From Bifidobacteriaceae bacterium (lineage in GTDB: Bacteria; Actinomycetota; Actinomycetes; Actinomycetales; WQXJ01), in assembly GCA_031278675.1 (NCBI GenBank), contig JAITJY010000341.1, positions 1 through 20,189 of the forward strand: 20,189 nt of DNA. The letters run 5' to 3'. A model generated the notes under the pieces. The model worked only from the letters and a program-made list of their open reading frames with translations, was not told where the DNA came from and ran no database searches. The translations under genes and the position numbers were made by a program. Below, piece by piece: positions 1 through 7,142 of the stretch (positions are counted from its first letter, which is position 1; every line of letters begins with the position of its first letter).

Positions 1-338
1 CGGCCGCTGCCGGGGGGTCGGCTCGGCGTGGCATAGACCCGCGGCGCCGGCCCGGCCGTGCGCCTTAGCGGCGGGTGGGCCGGATCGGCGGGTGGTGCCG
101 TGGCGCGCCAGGGGCTGGCGGGGCGGGCGGTGCGGCGTGCGGGATCGGGCAGCGGGACCGGCTCGAAGCGGGGGAGGGGCTGGGGCGGTGGCTCGCCCGG
201 AGTAGGCAAGGGCCGAGCGCTGACGCGCCGTGGCGTGCGAGGCGGCGGCGCCATGGCGCTGGGGGCCGCCTCAGTGCCGTTCGCCTTGAGCGGGCGCTTC
301 GGCCCGGCGGTGCGGCGGGGCTGATCGTCTCTAGCCAT
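1..338 (-). CDS. N-terminal part of an unidentified Pro/Arg/Ala-rich protein (partial, leaves window)
   Basis: Reading the minus strand from ATG at 338-336 gives 112 codons with no stop down to base 1, so the gene continues beyond the window. The product begins MARDDQPRRTAGP and is very rich in proline, arginine and alanine. The hexapeptide RRTAGP occurs twice, near residue 8 and near residue 95. Third codon positions are mostly G or C, as in real genes here. A -10-like TAGGAT at 351-346 lies 7 nt before the ATG, the same leaderless layout seen at other operon heads in this window. Such Pro/Arg-rich N-termini often form disordered cytoplasmic tails in front of a membrane segment in actinobacterial envelope proteins. 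The divergent glycosyltransferase would suit an envelope role, for example an LCP-type ligase, but no diagnostic domain is inside the window and the function is unknown. Plus-strand reading frames here are short and look like shadows. Confidence 0.6.
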   Translation of the reverse strand, partial: MARDDQPRRTAGPKRPLKANGTEAAPSAMAPPPRTPRRVSARPLPTPGEPPPQPLPRFEPVPLPDPARRTARPASPWRATAPPADPAHPPLRRTAGPAPRVYATPSRPPGSG

Positions 339-345
339 CTGAGCT

Positions 346-351
346 ATCCTA
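346..351 (-). promoter_or_regulatory. Probable -10 box (TAGGAT) for the divergent minus-strand gene
   Basis: TAGGAT on the minus strand fits the actinobacterial SigA -10 pattern TANNNT. It is separated by 7 nt from ATG at 338, which predicts a leaderless or nearly leaderless mRNA. No convincing -35 box is visible. The same hexamer stands 6 nt before the alpha-glucosidase start at 17453. Confidence 0.5.
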
Positions 352-455
352 AGCTGCGACCGCGCGGGGATGCGTGAGCCGCGCGGAGGACCTGCGGGGG
401 CGGGCGCGGCATCGGCAAATGGGGAACGGCCTGATTTTCGGGACTTCGCGTCCCC

Positions 456-461
456 TAATCT
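456..461 (+). promoter_or_regulatory. Probable -10 box (TAATCT) for the glycosyltransferase gene
   Basis: TAATCT is followed by 7 nt and then GTG at 469. A weak -35-like CTGATT lies at 431-436. The surrounding 411-470 stretch is more A+T-rich than its neighbours and holds a 5-bp hairpin (440-454). This favours a promoter here, rather than coding sequence continuing from the upstream in-frame ATG at 370. Confidence 0.45.
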
Positions 462-468
462 TGTACGT

Positions 469-1530
469 GTGGTAGACCCAGACGCTTCGGCCGGCCCGGC
501 GCCGGCGCCTGAAGTGGGCGCTGAGGACGGCGGACGGCAGGACTGGCCGCCGGTCAGCCTGATCGTGTTGGGCAATGACGCTGCGGCGGCAGCGCTGATG
601 GTGACTGATCTACTGGTACATCCGTACCCAGGAACCTTCGAGATCCTCGTGGCGGCGCCGGAACGCAAAGACCATCCGGCCAGGCCGGACCCGCTCGAAG
701 CGGTGGCGGACTTGGCGAGCAACGTGGTGGTGGTCCACGCCAAAGAAGACTCGGTGGCAGGCCTGGTCAACGCCGCAGCCTTCGCCGCGTCCTATCCGAT
801 CGTCTCGCAGGTGCGCAGCGCCAGAGGGCACTGGACAGACCGTCTCAAGCTCGCAGTCGGCGCCATGGAGGTGACCGGCGCCGATGTCGTAGGCGGGGCC
901 TCGGTCGCGATTGGGCTCGGCTCCGCCGAGTCAGCCATCTCCCGGGCACTGAACTTGTCGATCGGTGTGGGACCGCGCCCCTCGCGCCTCGGGGCGAGCC
1001 GCGGCCCGGTGGACTCGGTCCAGATGGTCGCGATCCGCCGTGCGGCCTTCGAGCGCGCGGGCGGCCTGGACTCTTCCTATCAGGGCGCCCAGGACTGGGA
1101 GTTGCAACACCGCGTGCGCAAAGCGGGCGGCATGGTCTGGTTGGACCCAGCCTTGGCGTTGCCGCGCCGCGCCCCAGGCACGGTCCGCGACCTGGCGAGC
1201 GCGTTCTACCGCACCGGCAGTTGGCGCCGCCGCGTGATCGCCGCCCACGCGCAAACCACATCCTGGCGCTACCTGATGCCGCCGTTCCTGGTCACAGTGC
1301 TGTTCGCCACCCTGGCCGGGGCCCTGGCCGGAGGCGCCCTGGGGATCACCTGGATGTGGTGGCTCCTGGGAGTGCCATTGGCCTACGTCCTGGGTGTGAC
1401 ATTGGCCGCGATCACCCAGGGCCACGGTCTCCGGTTCGGCAGCCGGCTCCGCCTGGCGTGGGCGGTCCTCGTGATCCATGTGAGTTGGGGCGTGGGCTTC
1501 ATTGTGGGCCGGCGCCGCAGCCAGGGGTGA
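469..1530 (+). CDS. Family 2 (GT-A) glycosyltransferase-like membrane protein
   Basis: This probably transfers a sugar to a cell-envelope glycan or lipid carrier at the inner face of the membrane; donor and acceptor are unknown. Numbering from GTG 469 (353 aa), a GT-A-like N-terminal fold starts with PVSLIVL near residue 28. GGLD at 198-201 is followed by QDWEL at 208-212, matching the acceptor-side ED motif of GT2 enzymes. About three hydrophobic segments between residues 268 and 347 form a C-terminal membrane anchor, and the protein ends in basic residues (RRRSQG). The usual metal-binding DxD after the second beta-alpha unit is not visible: the matching stretch reads SYPIVSQVRSARGHW (108-122). 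An in-frame ATG at 370 would add 33 residues. GTG 469 is preferred because third-position G+C drops in 373-468 and because TAATCT lies 7 nt upstream. Family assignment is fairly sure; activity is not. Confidence 0.8.
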   Translation: MVDPDASAGPAPAPEVGAEDGGRQDWPPVSLIVLGNDAAAAALMVTDLLVHPYPGTFEILVAAPERKDHPARPDPLEAVADLASNVVVVHAKEDSVAGLVNAAAFAASYPIVSQVRSARGHWTDRLKLAVGAMEVTGADVVGGASVAIGLGSAESAISRALNLSIGVGPRPSRLGASRGPVDSVQMVAIRRAAFERAGGLDSSYQGAQDWELQHRVRKAGGMVWLDPALALPRRAPGTVRDLASAFYRTGSWRRRVIAAHAQTTSWRYLMPPFLVTVLFATLAGALAGGALGITWMWWLLGVPLAYVLGVTLAAITQGHGLRFGSRLRLAWAVLVIHVSWGVGFIVGRRRSQG

Positions 1531-1573
1531 GGGCACGCCGGGGCGCCTGAGGCGGGCGGGACGCCCGGCCGGA

Positions 1574-1579
1574 TACGAT
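1574..1579 (+). promoter_or_regulatory. Probable -10 box (TACGAT) for the parA-scpAB operon
   Basis: TACGAT is followed by exactly 6 nt and the GTG start at 1586, predicting a leaderless transcript for the ParA-like gene. No Shine-Dalgarno sequence precedes this GTG and no good -35 box is seen. Confidence 0.5.
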
Positions 1580-1585
1580 GAACCG

Positions 1586-2419
1586 GTGAGTGAGGCGGAT
1601 GCAGCCCAGGACTTCCCAGTCCCTCCCGTGTTGGAAGGACACGGCCCTGCGCGGTTGATCGCGCTGTGCAACCAAAAAGGCGGGGTCGGTAAGACCACGA
1701 CGGCTGTCAACCTGGGCGCAGCGCTCGCGCTGTACGGCCGCAAAGTGTTGGTGGTGGACTTCGACCCGCAGGGAGCCGCGACGGTGGCGCTGGGGGCAAC
1801 CACCAAGGAGAGCGACCTGACGGTTTATGACGCGCTGATGCGCTCCTCGGTCAGTGTGTCGGATGTGATTAGGCCATCGGGGCTGGCGGACCTCGACCTG
1901 GTCCCGGCCAACATCGATTTGAGCGCGGCTGAGGTGCAGTTGGTGGGGGAAGTTGCGCGCGAGACCACTCTGGCACGCATGTTGCGGCCGGTGGCGGACG
2001 CCTATGACGTGATCCTGATCGACTGCCAACCGTCGCTGGGACTGTTGACGGTCAATGCGCTGACGGCGGCCCACGGTGTGATCATCCCGTTGGAAACGGA
2101 GTATTTTGCGCTGCGCGGCGTAGCGCTCCTGGTTGAAACGATCGCCAAAGTCGCTGACCGGCTCAACCCCCGGCTCAAGATCGACGGGATCCTGGCGACC
2201 ATGGTTGACACCCGGACGCTCCATTCGCGTGAAGTGCTCCAACGGGTCCACGAGGCGTTCGGCCATCAGGTCTTTGCGACGGTGATCGCCCGGACGGTGA
2301 AGTTCCCGGATTCGTCGGTGGCGGCCCAGTCGATCCTCACGTTCGCTCCGGGCCACGCCGGCGCCGAATCCTACCGGGCGTTGGCACGGGAGTTGATCGC
2401 GCGGGGCGATGCCGCCTAG
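1586..2419 (+). CDS. ParA-family (MinD/Soj-like) ATPase
   Basis: A cytosolic Walker-type ATPase of the ParA/Soj group, which binds DNA or partner proteins as an ATP-dependent dimer. From GTG 1586 it has 277 residues. The deviant Walker A is KGGVGKTT at 31-38 with the signature lysine. Walker A' reads VVDFDPQG, and Walker B reads DVILIDCQPS where most relatives have DCPPS. No ParB gene is adjacent, so this is the operon-linked ParA paralogue found upstream of scpA in actinobacteria, rather than the oriC ParA. Its stop overlaps the scpA start by 11 bp, which suggests coupled translation and work in the same chromosome-organisation process. A longer frame to ATG 1502 would run back into the preceding gene; the leaderless GTG is preferred. 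Confidence 0.88.
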   Translation: MSEADAAQDFPVPPVLEGHGPARLIALCNQKGGVGKTTTAVNLGAALALYGRKVLVVDFDPQGAATVALGATTKESDLTVYDALMRSSVSVSDVIRPSGLADLDLVPANIDLSAAEVQLVGEVARETTLARMLRPVADAYDVILIDCQPSLGLLTVNALTAAHGVIIPLETEYFALRGVALLVETIAKVADRLNPRLKIDGILATMVDTRTLHSREVLQRVHEAFGHQVFATVIARTVKFPDSSVAAQSILTFAPGHAGAESYRALARELIARGDAA

Positions 2420-3260
2420 TCAAACCCCAGCGCCGGATTCCCTGCTGCTCAGCCCGGTTGCGCCGCGCCCGGCTACCGACGGTACGGATGACGCCTTCCA
2501 CGTCACCCTGGACAACTTCACCGGTCCGTTCGATCTGCTGATCTCGCTTATCGCAAAGCACCGCCTAGATGTCACCGAGATCGCGTTGGCGCAGGTGACG
2601 GACGAGTTCATCCAGTACATCGGTGCGCTCGGCGAAGCGTGGGAGTTGTCCCGCACGTCGGAGTTCCTGGTGGTTGCAGCCACCTTGCTGGACCTCAAGG
2701 CAGCCATGTTGTTGCCGGGCGGGATTGCCGAATCCGAGGATCTGGAACTGTTGGAGGCCCGCGATCTGTTGTTTGCGCGTCTGCTCGAATACCGCGCGTT
2801 CAAGCGCGCGGCCAAGACCTTGGAGGCGCGCCTGGCGGCCCAGTCGCGTTACCATCCGCGCGCAGCCAGCCTAGAACCGCAGTTCGCGCGGCTGTTGCCG
2901 GAGTTGATCTGGTCGGTGGAGCCGGACACGTTGGCGGCGCTCGCCGCTGAGGTGCTGGGCCGGCCCCGCCTGGCGCCCACCATCCCAACCTCGCATTTGC
3001 ATGCCCCGGCGGTTTCGGTCGCGGAGCAGGCGAGGAGCATAGCCCAGCGTTTGGCGGTAGCCGGACAGACCACTTTCAGGGCTTTGGTGCACGATGCCGC
3101 CGGGTCACTGCCCGTAATTGTCGCCCGTTTTCTAGCGCTGCTGGAGATGTTTAGGACGGGCTTGGTGTCTTTTACCCAACCGGAGGCGCTGGGTGAACTG
3201 ACTATTGCGTGGACCGGCCAGGACCGGGAGTTAGAGATATCGGAGGAATTCGGTGGCTGA
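2409..3260 (+). CDS. scpA: Segregation and condensation protein A (kleisin ScpA)
   Basis: The kleisin subunit of the SMC-ScpA-ScpB condensin, which bridges SMC heads and compacts and separates replicated chromosomes. The 283-aa length is normal. The conserved N-terminal block begins with LDNFTGPFDLLISLIAKHRL, followed by DVTEIALAQVTDEF, the SMC-neck-binding region. A middle helical region (EFLVVAATLLDLKAAMLLPG) follows. The C-terminal winged helix includes FLALLEMFRTGLVSFTQPE. ATG 2409 lies inside the end of the ParA gene, and the 3' end overlaps scpB by 8 bp. The first ~30 residues are variable and Pro-rich, so a slightly later start is possible. Confidence 0.93.
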   Translation: MPPSQTPAPDSLLLSPVAPRPATDGTDDAFHVTLDNFTGPFDLLISLIAKHRLDVTEIALAQVTDEFIQYIGALGEAWELSRTSEFLVVAATLLDLKAAMLLPGGIAESEDLELLEARDLLFARLLEYRAFKRAAKTLEARLAAQSRYHPRAASLEPQFARLLPELIWSVEPDTLAALAAEVLGRPRLAPTIPTSHLHAPAVSVAEQARSIAQRLAVAGQTTFRALVHDAAGSLPVIVARFLALLEMFRTGLVSFTQPEALGELTIAWTGQDRELEISEEFGG

Positions 3261-3816
3261 TAACGTAAGTGCAGCGTTGGAGGCGGTGCTGATGGTGGTG
3301 GACCGGCCGGCATCGACCACTGACTTGGCGATTGCGGTCGGGGTGCCCGTCGAAGAAGCCCACCGTGCCCTGGTGGCGCTCGCGGCGGAGTATCGCGGGG
3401 CGGCGGGGGCGCGGCTGCGGGGTTTTGAACTGCGCGAGGTGGCGGGCGGGTGGCGGATCTATTCGCACCCGGCGCACGCGGCGGTGGTCGAGCGGTTTGT
3501 GCGGGACGGGGCGACGGCGAAGCTGACGGCGGCTGCGCTCGAGACCCTGGCGATCGTGGCTTACAAGGGTCCGGTCACGCGGGCGCGGATCTCGGCGGTG
3601 CGGGGCGTCAGCGTCGATTCGGTGATGCGTACTTTGACCAGCCGCGGCCTGGTTGAAGAGGTCGGCGTGGAGGAAGTGTCCGGCGCCGTGTTGTATGCGA
3701 CCACCGACCTGTTCTTGGAACGGATGGGGTTTGGTTCGCTGCGCGAACTGGAACCGCTCGAACCGTATCTGCCGCGTGGCGCTGACCTGGAGGAGATCAA
3801 GGAGCAGGTGGGCTGA
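3253..3816 (+). CDS. scpB: Segregation and condensation protein B (ScpB)
   Basis: Winged-helix subunit of the SMC condensin; as a dimer it binds the ScpA linker. The 187-aa product carries two winged-helix domains. The second contains the family-typical stretch LTAAALETLAIVAYKGPVTR, followed by an ISAVRGVSVDSVMRTL-type recognition region. GTG 3253 follows a strong Shine-Dalgarno site, GGAGGA at 3242-3247 with 5 nt spacing, and overlaps the scpA stop by 8 bp. ScpA and ScpB are therefore made from one message. Confidence 0.93.
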   Translation: MADNVSAALEAVLMVVDRPASTTDLAIAVGVPVEEAHRALVALAAEYRGAAGARLRGFELREVAGGWRIYSHPAHAAVVERFVRDGATAKLTAAALETLAIVAYKGPVTRARISAVRGVSVDSVMRTLTSRGLVEEVGVEEVSGAVLYATTDLFLERMGFGSLRELEPLEPYLPRGADLEEIKEQVG

Positions 3817-3859
3817 GCCGGGGCCCAGGCCCGTGGCGGACGGGAGGGCGAACGTCGAA

Positions 3860-3865
3860 TAAGCT
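3860..3865 (+). promoter_or_regulatory. Probable -10 box (TAAGCT) for rluB-tyrA-cmk-plsC-der
   Basis: TAAGCT stands 7 nt before GTG 3873. A CGGACG at 3837-3842, with 17-bp spacing, shares three positions with the TTGACA consensus. It lies in the 56-bp gap between scpB and rluB, so the downstream block may have its own leaderless promoter in addition to read-through. Confidence 0.5.
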
Positions 3866-3872
3866 TGCCTGC

Positions 3873-4661
3873 GTGCCAAATCCAACTTCAGCGAATCGGG
3901 GGCGCGGGCGCGCCGTCCCGCGCGCGCCGCATGATCCGGACGGGGTCCGGTTGCAGAAGGTGTTGGCGGAGGCGGGCTTGGCGTCGCGGCGCGGCGCGGA
4001 AGGAATGATCCAGGCCGGCCGGGTCACGGTTGACGGGGTGCGGGTGCGCGAACTGGGCACCCGGGTGGACGCGGCGCGCCGCCGCATTGAGGTCGATGGC
4101 CTGCCGATCACCACCGACCCGGCCAAGGTCACCCTGGCGTTGCACAAGCCGCCGGGGGTCGTTTCCACCATGGAGGACCCGGCCGGGCGGCCCACCCTCG
4201 CTGAATATGTGGCGCGCCGGCCCGAGCGGCTCTTCCACGTCGGCCGCCTCGACATTGATTCGGAAGGGTTGATTTTCCTGACGAACGATGGCGACCTCGC
4301 CAACGCCCTGACCCATCCCGGCGCGGCGGTCCCCAAGACGTATCTGGTGACGGTGGAGGGCAAGGTGCCGCGTTCGTTGGGCACCCGGTTGCGTGAGGGT
4401 GTCCCGTTGGACGATGGCGCCGCCGCAGTTGACGGTTACCGCCTGATCGACGCGATCCCCGGCTTGGCGCAGCTTGAATTGGTCTTGCATTCGGGCCGCA
4501 ACCGTGTGGTGCGCCGGATGCTCGAGGCCCTGGGCTACCCGGTGGTGCGGCTGGTCCGCACGCGGATCGGCCCAATTGCGCTGGGTGATCTCAAACCGGG
4601 GCGGACCAGGGTGCTCAGTGTGACTGAGGTCGGTTCGCTGAGGAAGGCGGCCGGGGCGTGA
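3873..4661 (+). CDS. rluB: 23S rRNA pseudouridine synthase, RluB/RsuA family
   Basis: Converts uridine to pseudouridine in rRNA; for RluB the target is the 23S peptidyl-transferase region. The 262-aa product has an N-terminal S4 RNA-binding domain (about residues 24-70, with RLQKVLAEAGLASRR). The catalytic domain has the RsuA/RluB signature GRLDIDSEGLIFLTNDG from residue 124, with catalytic Asp127. KTYLV follows, and later GRNRVVRRM, both typical. The start is GTG 3873, with a TAAGCT box 7 nt upstream and no clear Shine-Dalgarno site, hence a likely leaderless head. The stop overlaps the next start as GTGA. RluB is chosen over RluE/RluF from the operon context with scpAB; the exact target uridine is not provable here. 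Confidence 0.9.
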   Translation: MPNPTSANRGRGRAVPRAPHDPDGVRLQKVLAEAGLASRRGAEGMIQAGRVTVDGVRVRELGTRVDAARRRIEVDGLPITTDPAKVTLALHKPPGVVSTMEDPAGRPTLAEYVARRPERLFHVGRLDIDSEGLIFLTNDGDLANALTHPGAAVPKTYLVTVEGKVPRSLGTRLREGVPLDDGAAAVDGYRLIDAIPGLAQLELVLHSGRNRVVRRMLEALGYPVVRLVRTRIGPIALGDLKPGRTRVLSVTEVGSLRKAAGA

Positions 4662-5791
4662 GTGGGCGCCGCCGGGACGCACCGGCGCCGCACGCGGCGA
4701 CGGTTGGGCCGGTCCACATCATTGGGACGGGGCTGATCGGGGCCTCGGTCGGCCTGGGACTGCGTTCGCTCGGGGTTGATGTGTCCCTGGAGGACCCATC
4801 CCCGACAGCACTGGCCGTCGCAGAACAAATCGGTGCGGGCAGGGCGCTCGGCGCCAAGGCACCGGCCCCCGCCCCGACCATTGTGGTGGTTGCGGTGCCG
4901 CCGGATGTGGCGGCGGAGGTCACCGCCGCCGCCTTGGACCGCTTTAGGCAAGCCACTGTGACGGATGTGGCCTCGGTCAAGGCGGTGGTCTTGGCTGAGT
5001 TGCGCGCCAAGGAGGCGGATCTCGCCCGTTACGTCGGATCGCATCCCATGGCGGGCAAGGAGCAAGCCGGGCCGGCGGCGGCCAGCGCTGACCTGTTCGT
5101 GGGGCGCCCTTGGGTGATTGTCGCCGCACCGGAGACCAGCCCGGCGGCGGGCCTCGCGGTCCGTGCGCTGGCCGCTGACCTCGGCAGCCACCCGGCGTAC
5201 CTCGATGCGGCAGCCCATGATGCGGCCGTGGCCCTGGTCAGCCACGTCCCGCAGATTCTGTCCAGTCTGACGGCGGCGCGGCTGGCTGAAGCCCCGGCGG
5301 CCGCCCTGGACCTGGCGGGCCAGGGCTTGCGGGACATGACGCGGATCGCCCGCTCTGACCCGAACCTGTGGGCTGCGATCCTGGCCGGTAACGGTCCGGC
5401 TATCGCCGGCGTGCTACGCGAGGTGCGGGCGGACTTGGAGCGCGCCATCGTCGCTTTGGAACTCGGTGTGGCGGGCGCCACGCTGGGCCGGGCGCTGGTG
5501 GAATTGAGTGACTTGATCGCCAGTGGCGGGCGGGGCGCGGCGCGCATCCCCGGTAAACACGGTGGGGCGCCACGCAGCTTTGATGTGGTGCGGGTGTTGG
5601 TGCCGGACCGGCCGGGCGAACTGGGGCGGCTGTTCCAGGAGATGGGCCAGTGGGGTGTCAATTTGGAGGATTTGGCGTTGGAGCACGGTGCGGGCCAACT
5701 CGTCGGCTTGGCTGCGATTGCGGTGGCGAGCGGCGAGGGTAGAGCCCTGGCGGCAAATCTTGAGCGAGCCGGTTGGAGGGTTTTGGTATGA
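4658..5791 (+). CDS. tyrA: Prephenate dehydrogenase with C-terminal ACT domain
   Basis: NAD(P)-dependent oxidative decarboxylation of prephenate to 4-hydroxyphenylpyruvate, the tyrosine branch of aromatic amino-acid synthesis. The 377 residues include the Rossmann glycine motif IIGTGLIGASVG (21-32), the active-site region SHPMAGKE (128-135) with the conserved histidine, and a helical dehydrogenase domain containing AHDAAVALVSHVPQ (186-199). An ACT domain at about 308-377 (VLVPDRPGELGRLFQEM) is the probable site for tyrosine feedback control. GTG 4658 overlaps the rluB stop (GTGA) and the stop overlaps cmk (ATGA). Prephenate rather than arogenate as substrate is assumed from the family. Confidence 0.9.
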   Translation: MSGRRRDAPAPHAATVGPVHIIGTGLIGASVGLGLRSLGVDVSLEDPSPTALAVAEQIGAGRALGAKAPAPAPTIVVVAVPPDVAAEVTAAALDRFRQATVTDVASVKAVVLAELRAKEADLARYVGSHPMAGKEQAGPAAASADLFVGRPWVIVAAPETSPAAGLAVRALAADLGSHPAYLDAAAHDAAVALVSHVPQILSSLTAARLAEAPAAALDLAGQGLRDMTRIARSDPNLWAAILAGNGPAIAGVLREVRADLERAIVALELGVAGATLGRALVELSDLIASGGRGAARIPGKHGGAPRSFDVVRVLVPDRPGELGRLFQEMGQWGVNLEDLALEHGAGQLVGLAAIAVASGEGRALAANLERAGWRVLV

Positions 5792-6450
5792 CCGTGATTG
5801 CGATTGATGGGCCGTCTGGGTCCGGCAAGTCGACGGTGGCGAAGACCATTGCGAAGCGGGCCGGATGGGCCTACCTGGACACTGGTGCGATGTACCGGGC
5901 CGCCGCCGTGTGGGCCGAGCGGGCCGGCGCCTTGGACCGCCCGGAGGTGTTGCCGCAGCTGGTGCGCACCATGCCGCTCAAGGTCCCGCTTGACCCCGGT
6001 GACCAGCGCATCTACCTCGGGGATGAGGACATCAGCGAACTCATTCGCACCAGTTTTGTCAGCGCGTTGGTCTCCCGCGTCTCGACAGTGATCCCCGTCC
6101 GGCACGTGTTGGTGGCGTTGCAGCAACAGATCGTGGCGGAGCACCGCGCGGCCGGGATCGTGGTGGAGGGCCGCGATATTACAACCGTTGTAGCGCCCGA
6201 TGCCGACGTCCGGGTTCTCTTGACCGCCTCACCTCAGGTGCGCCTGACGCGCCGGGCCTTGGATCAGTTGGGTCAGGCTGACGCGGCGGCGTTGGCCGCC
6301 ACCGAAGATGAGGTGCACCGCCGCGACCGCGATGATTCGACCGTGGCGGAGTTTATGACCGCCCCGCCGGGCGTCACGCCGATCGATTCGAGCGAACTCG
6401 ACATTGAGCAGACGGTCCAGGCCGTCCTGGCCCTGGTGCCAGTCTCATGA
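5788..6450 (+). CDS. cmk: Cytidylate (CMP/dCMP) kinase
   Basis: Phosphorylates CMP and dCMP with ATP to feed CTP and dCTP pools. The 220-aa protein opens with the P-loop GPSGSGKST (8-16), followed by YLDTGAMYR (29-37), EGRDITTVVAPDADV, and a lid-like segment rich in arginine (RRDRDD), all hallmarks of bacterial Cmk. ATG 5788 is preceded by GGAGGG at 5775-5780 with 7 nt spacing and overlaps the tyrA stop as ATGA. A longer frame from TTG 5773 is less likely. The 3' end overlaps the acyltransferase start, again as ATGA. Confidence 0.95.
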   Translation: MTVIAIDGPSGSGKSTVAKTIAKRAGWAYLDTGAMYRAAAVWAERAGALDRPEVLPQLVRTMPLKVPLDPGDQRIYLGDEDISELIRTSFVSALVSRVSTVIPVRHVLVALQQQIVAEHRAAGIVVEGRDITTVVAPDADVRVLLTASPQVRLTRRALDQLGQADAAALAATEDEVHRRDRDDSTVAEFMTAPPGVTPIDSSELDIEQTVQAVLALVPVS

Positions 6451-7142
6451 ACCGAACCAAAGACCCGCAGCGGGTGCCGCAGCGATGGCAGGCGGCATGG
6501 GCGCATGTTGTCGCGTTTATCTGCGATCATGTGTATCTACGGACCAAGGTGGTTGGACGGGCCAACGTGCCACGGCGGGGACCGGCCATCCTGGCCGGCA
6601 ACCACACGGGGCTGGTTGACGGCCCGGTGGTGTTGGGCGCGGCCCCGCGCGGGGTCCACTTCATTATGAAGTTCTCATTGGGTCAGGGGCTGGGCGGCGC
6701 GATCCTGCGCGCAGCGGGTCAGGTGCCGGTCAGCGCGGCGGGCGGCAGGCAGGCGCTGCGCACCTGCCTGGAACTACTGGAACGCGGCCAACTGGTCGGG
6801 GTTTTCCCGGAGGGGAGCCGCGGCAATGGCCGCATGGAAGAGATCAAGGCCGGGGTCGCGTGGCTGGCGGTCAACTCGGGCGCACCGGTGATCCCGTTCG
6901 CGTGTCTGGGCACGCGGCGCCGAGGTGAGGCGGCCTCGAAGTTCCCGCCGCCGCGGCGGAAACTATATATCGAGTTCGGGCCGCCGTTGCAGTTGGACCT
7001 GGCTGGCGGCGTGCCGCGCCACGATCAGATAGCGGCTGCGTTGGAACAGATTCGCCAGGCGCTGGCCGACCAAGTCGAGGCGGCTGTCGCCGCCAGCGGA
7101 ATTGAACTGCCAGGCGACAGTGGAAAGGGAACCGTTGGTTGA
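6447..7142 (+). CDS. PlsC-family 1-acyl-glycerol-3-phosphate acyltransferase
   Basis: Membrane-associated lysophosphatidic-acid-type acyltransferase that acylates the sn-2 position in phospholipid synthesis. The 231 aa contain the catalytic H-x4-D motif NHTGLVD (52-58) and the glycerol-phosphate-binding block FPEGSRG (120-126), followed by KAGVAWLA and VIPFACLGT. All four acyltransferase motifs are recognisable in order. It starts at ATG 6447 overlapping the cmk stop, and its end overlaps der. The position between cmk and der recurs in actinobacteria. Another acyl acceptor is possible, so no specific symbol is given. Confidence 0.87.
   Translation: MNRTKDPQRVPQRWQAAWAHVVAFICDHVYLRTKVVGRANVPRRGPAILAGNHTGLVDGPVVLGAAPRGVHFIMKFSLGQGLGGAILRAAGQVPVSAAGGRQALRTCLELLERGQLVGVFPEGSRGNGRMEEIKAGVAWLAVNSGAPVIPFACLGTRRRGEAASKFPPPRRKLYIEFGPPLQLDLAGGVPRHDQIAAALEQIRQALADQVEAAVAASGIELPGDSGKGTVG

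Noticed and set aside
58..377. Two overlapping plus-strand frames of 88 and 100 codons near the left edge
   Set aside because: They have Gly/Arg-rich shadow-like composition and lie antisense to a better frame (338 to 1, minus) that has high third-position G+C and a promoter box.
931..2356. Long minus-strand frames (291 and 285 codons) opposite the glycosyltransferase and ParA genes
   Set aside because: They are complement shadows of convincing genes; the translations are rich in His, Arg, Pro and Gln with no family motifs.
5029..6144. 371-codon minus-strand frame opposite tyrA and cmk
   Set aside because: It is antisense to two genes with clear catalytic motifs, and high G+C makes long spurious frames common.
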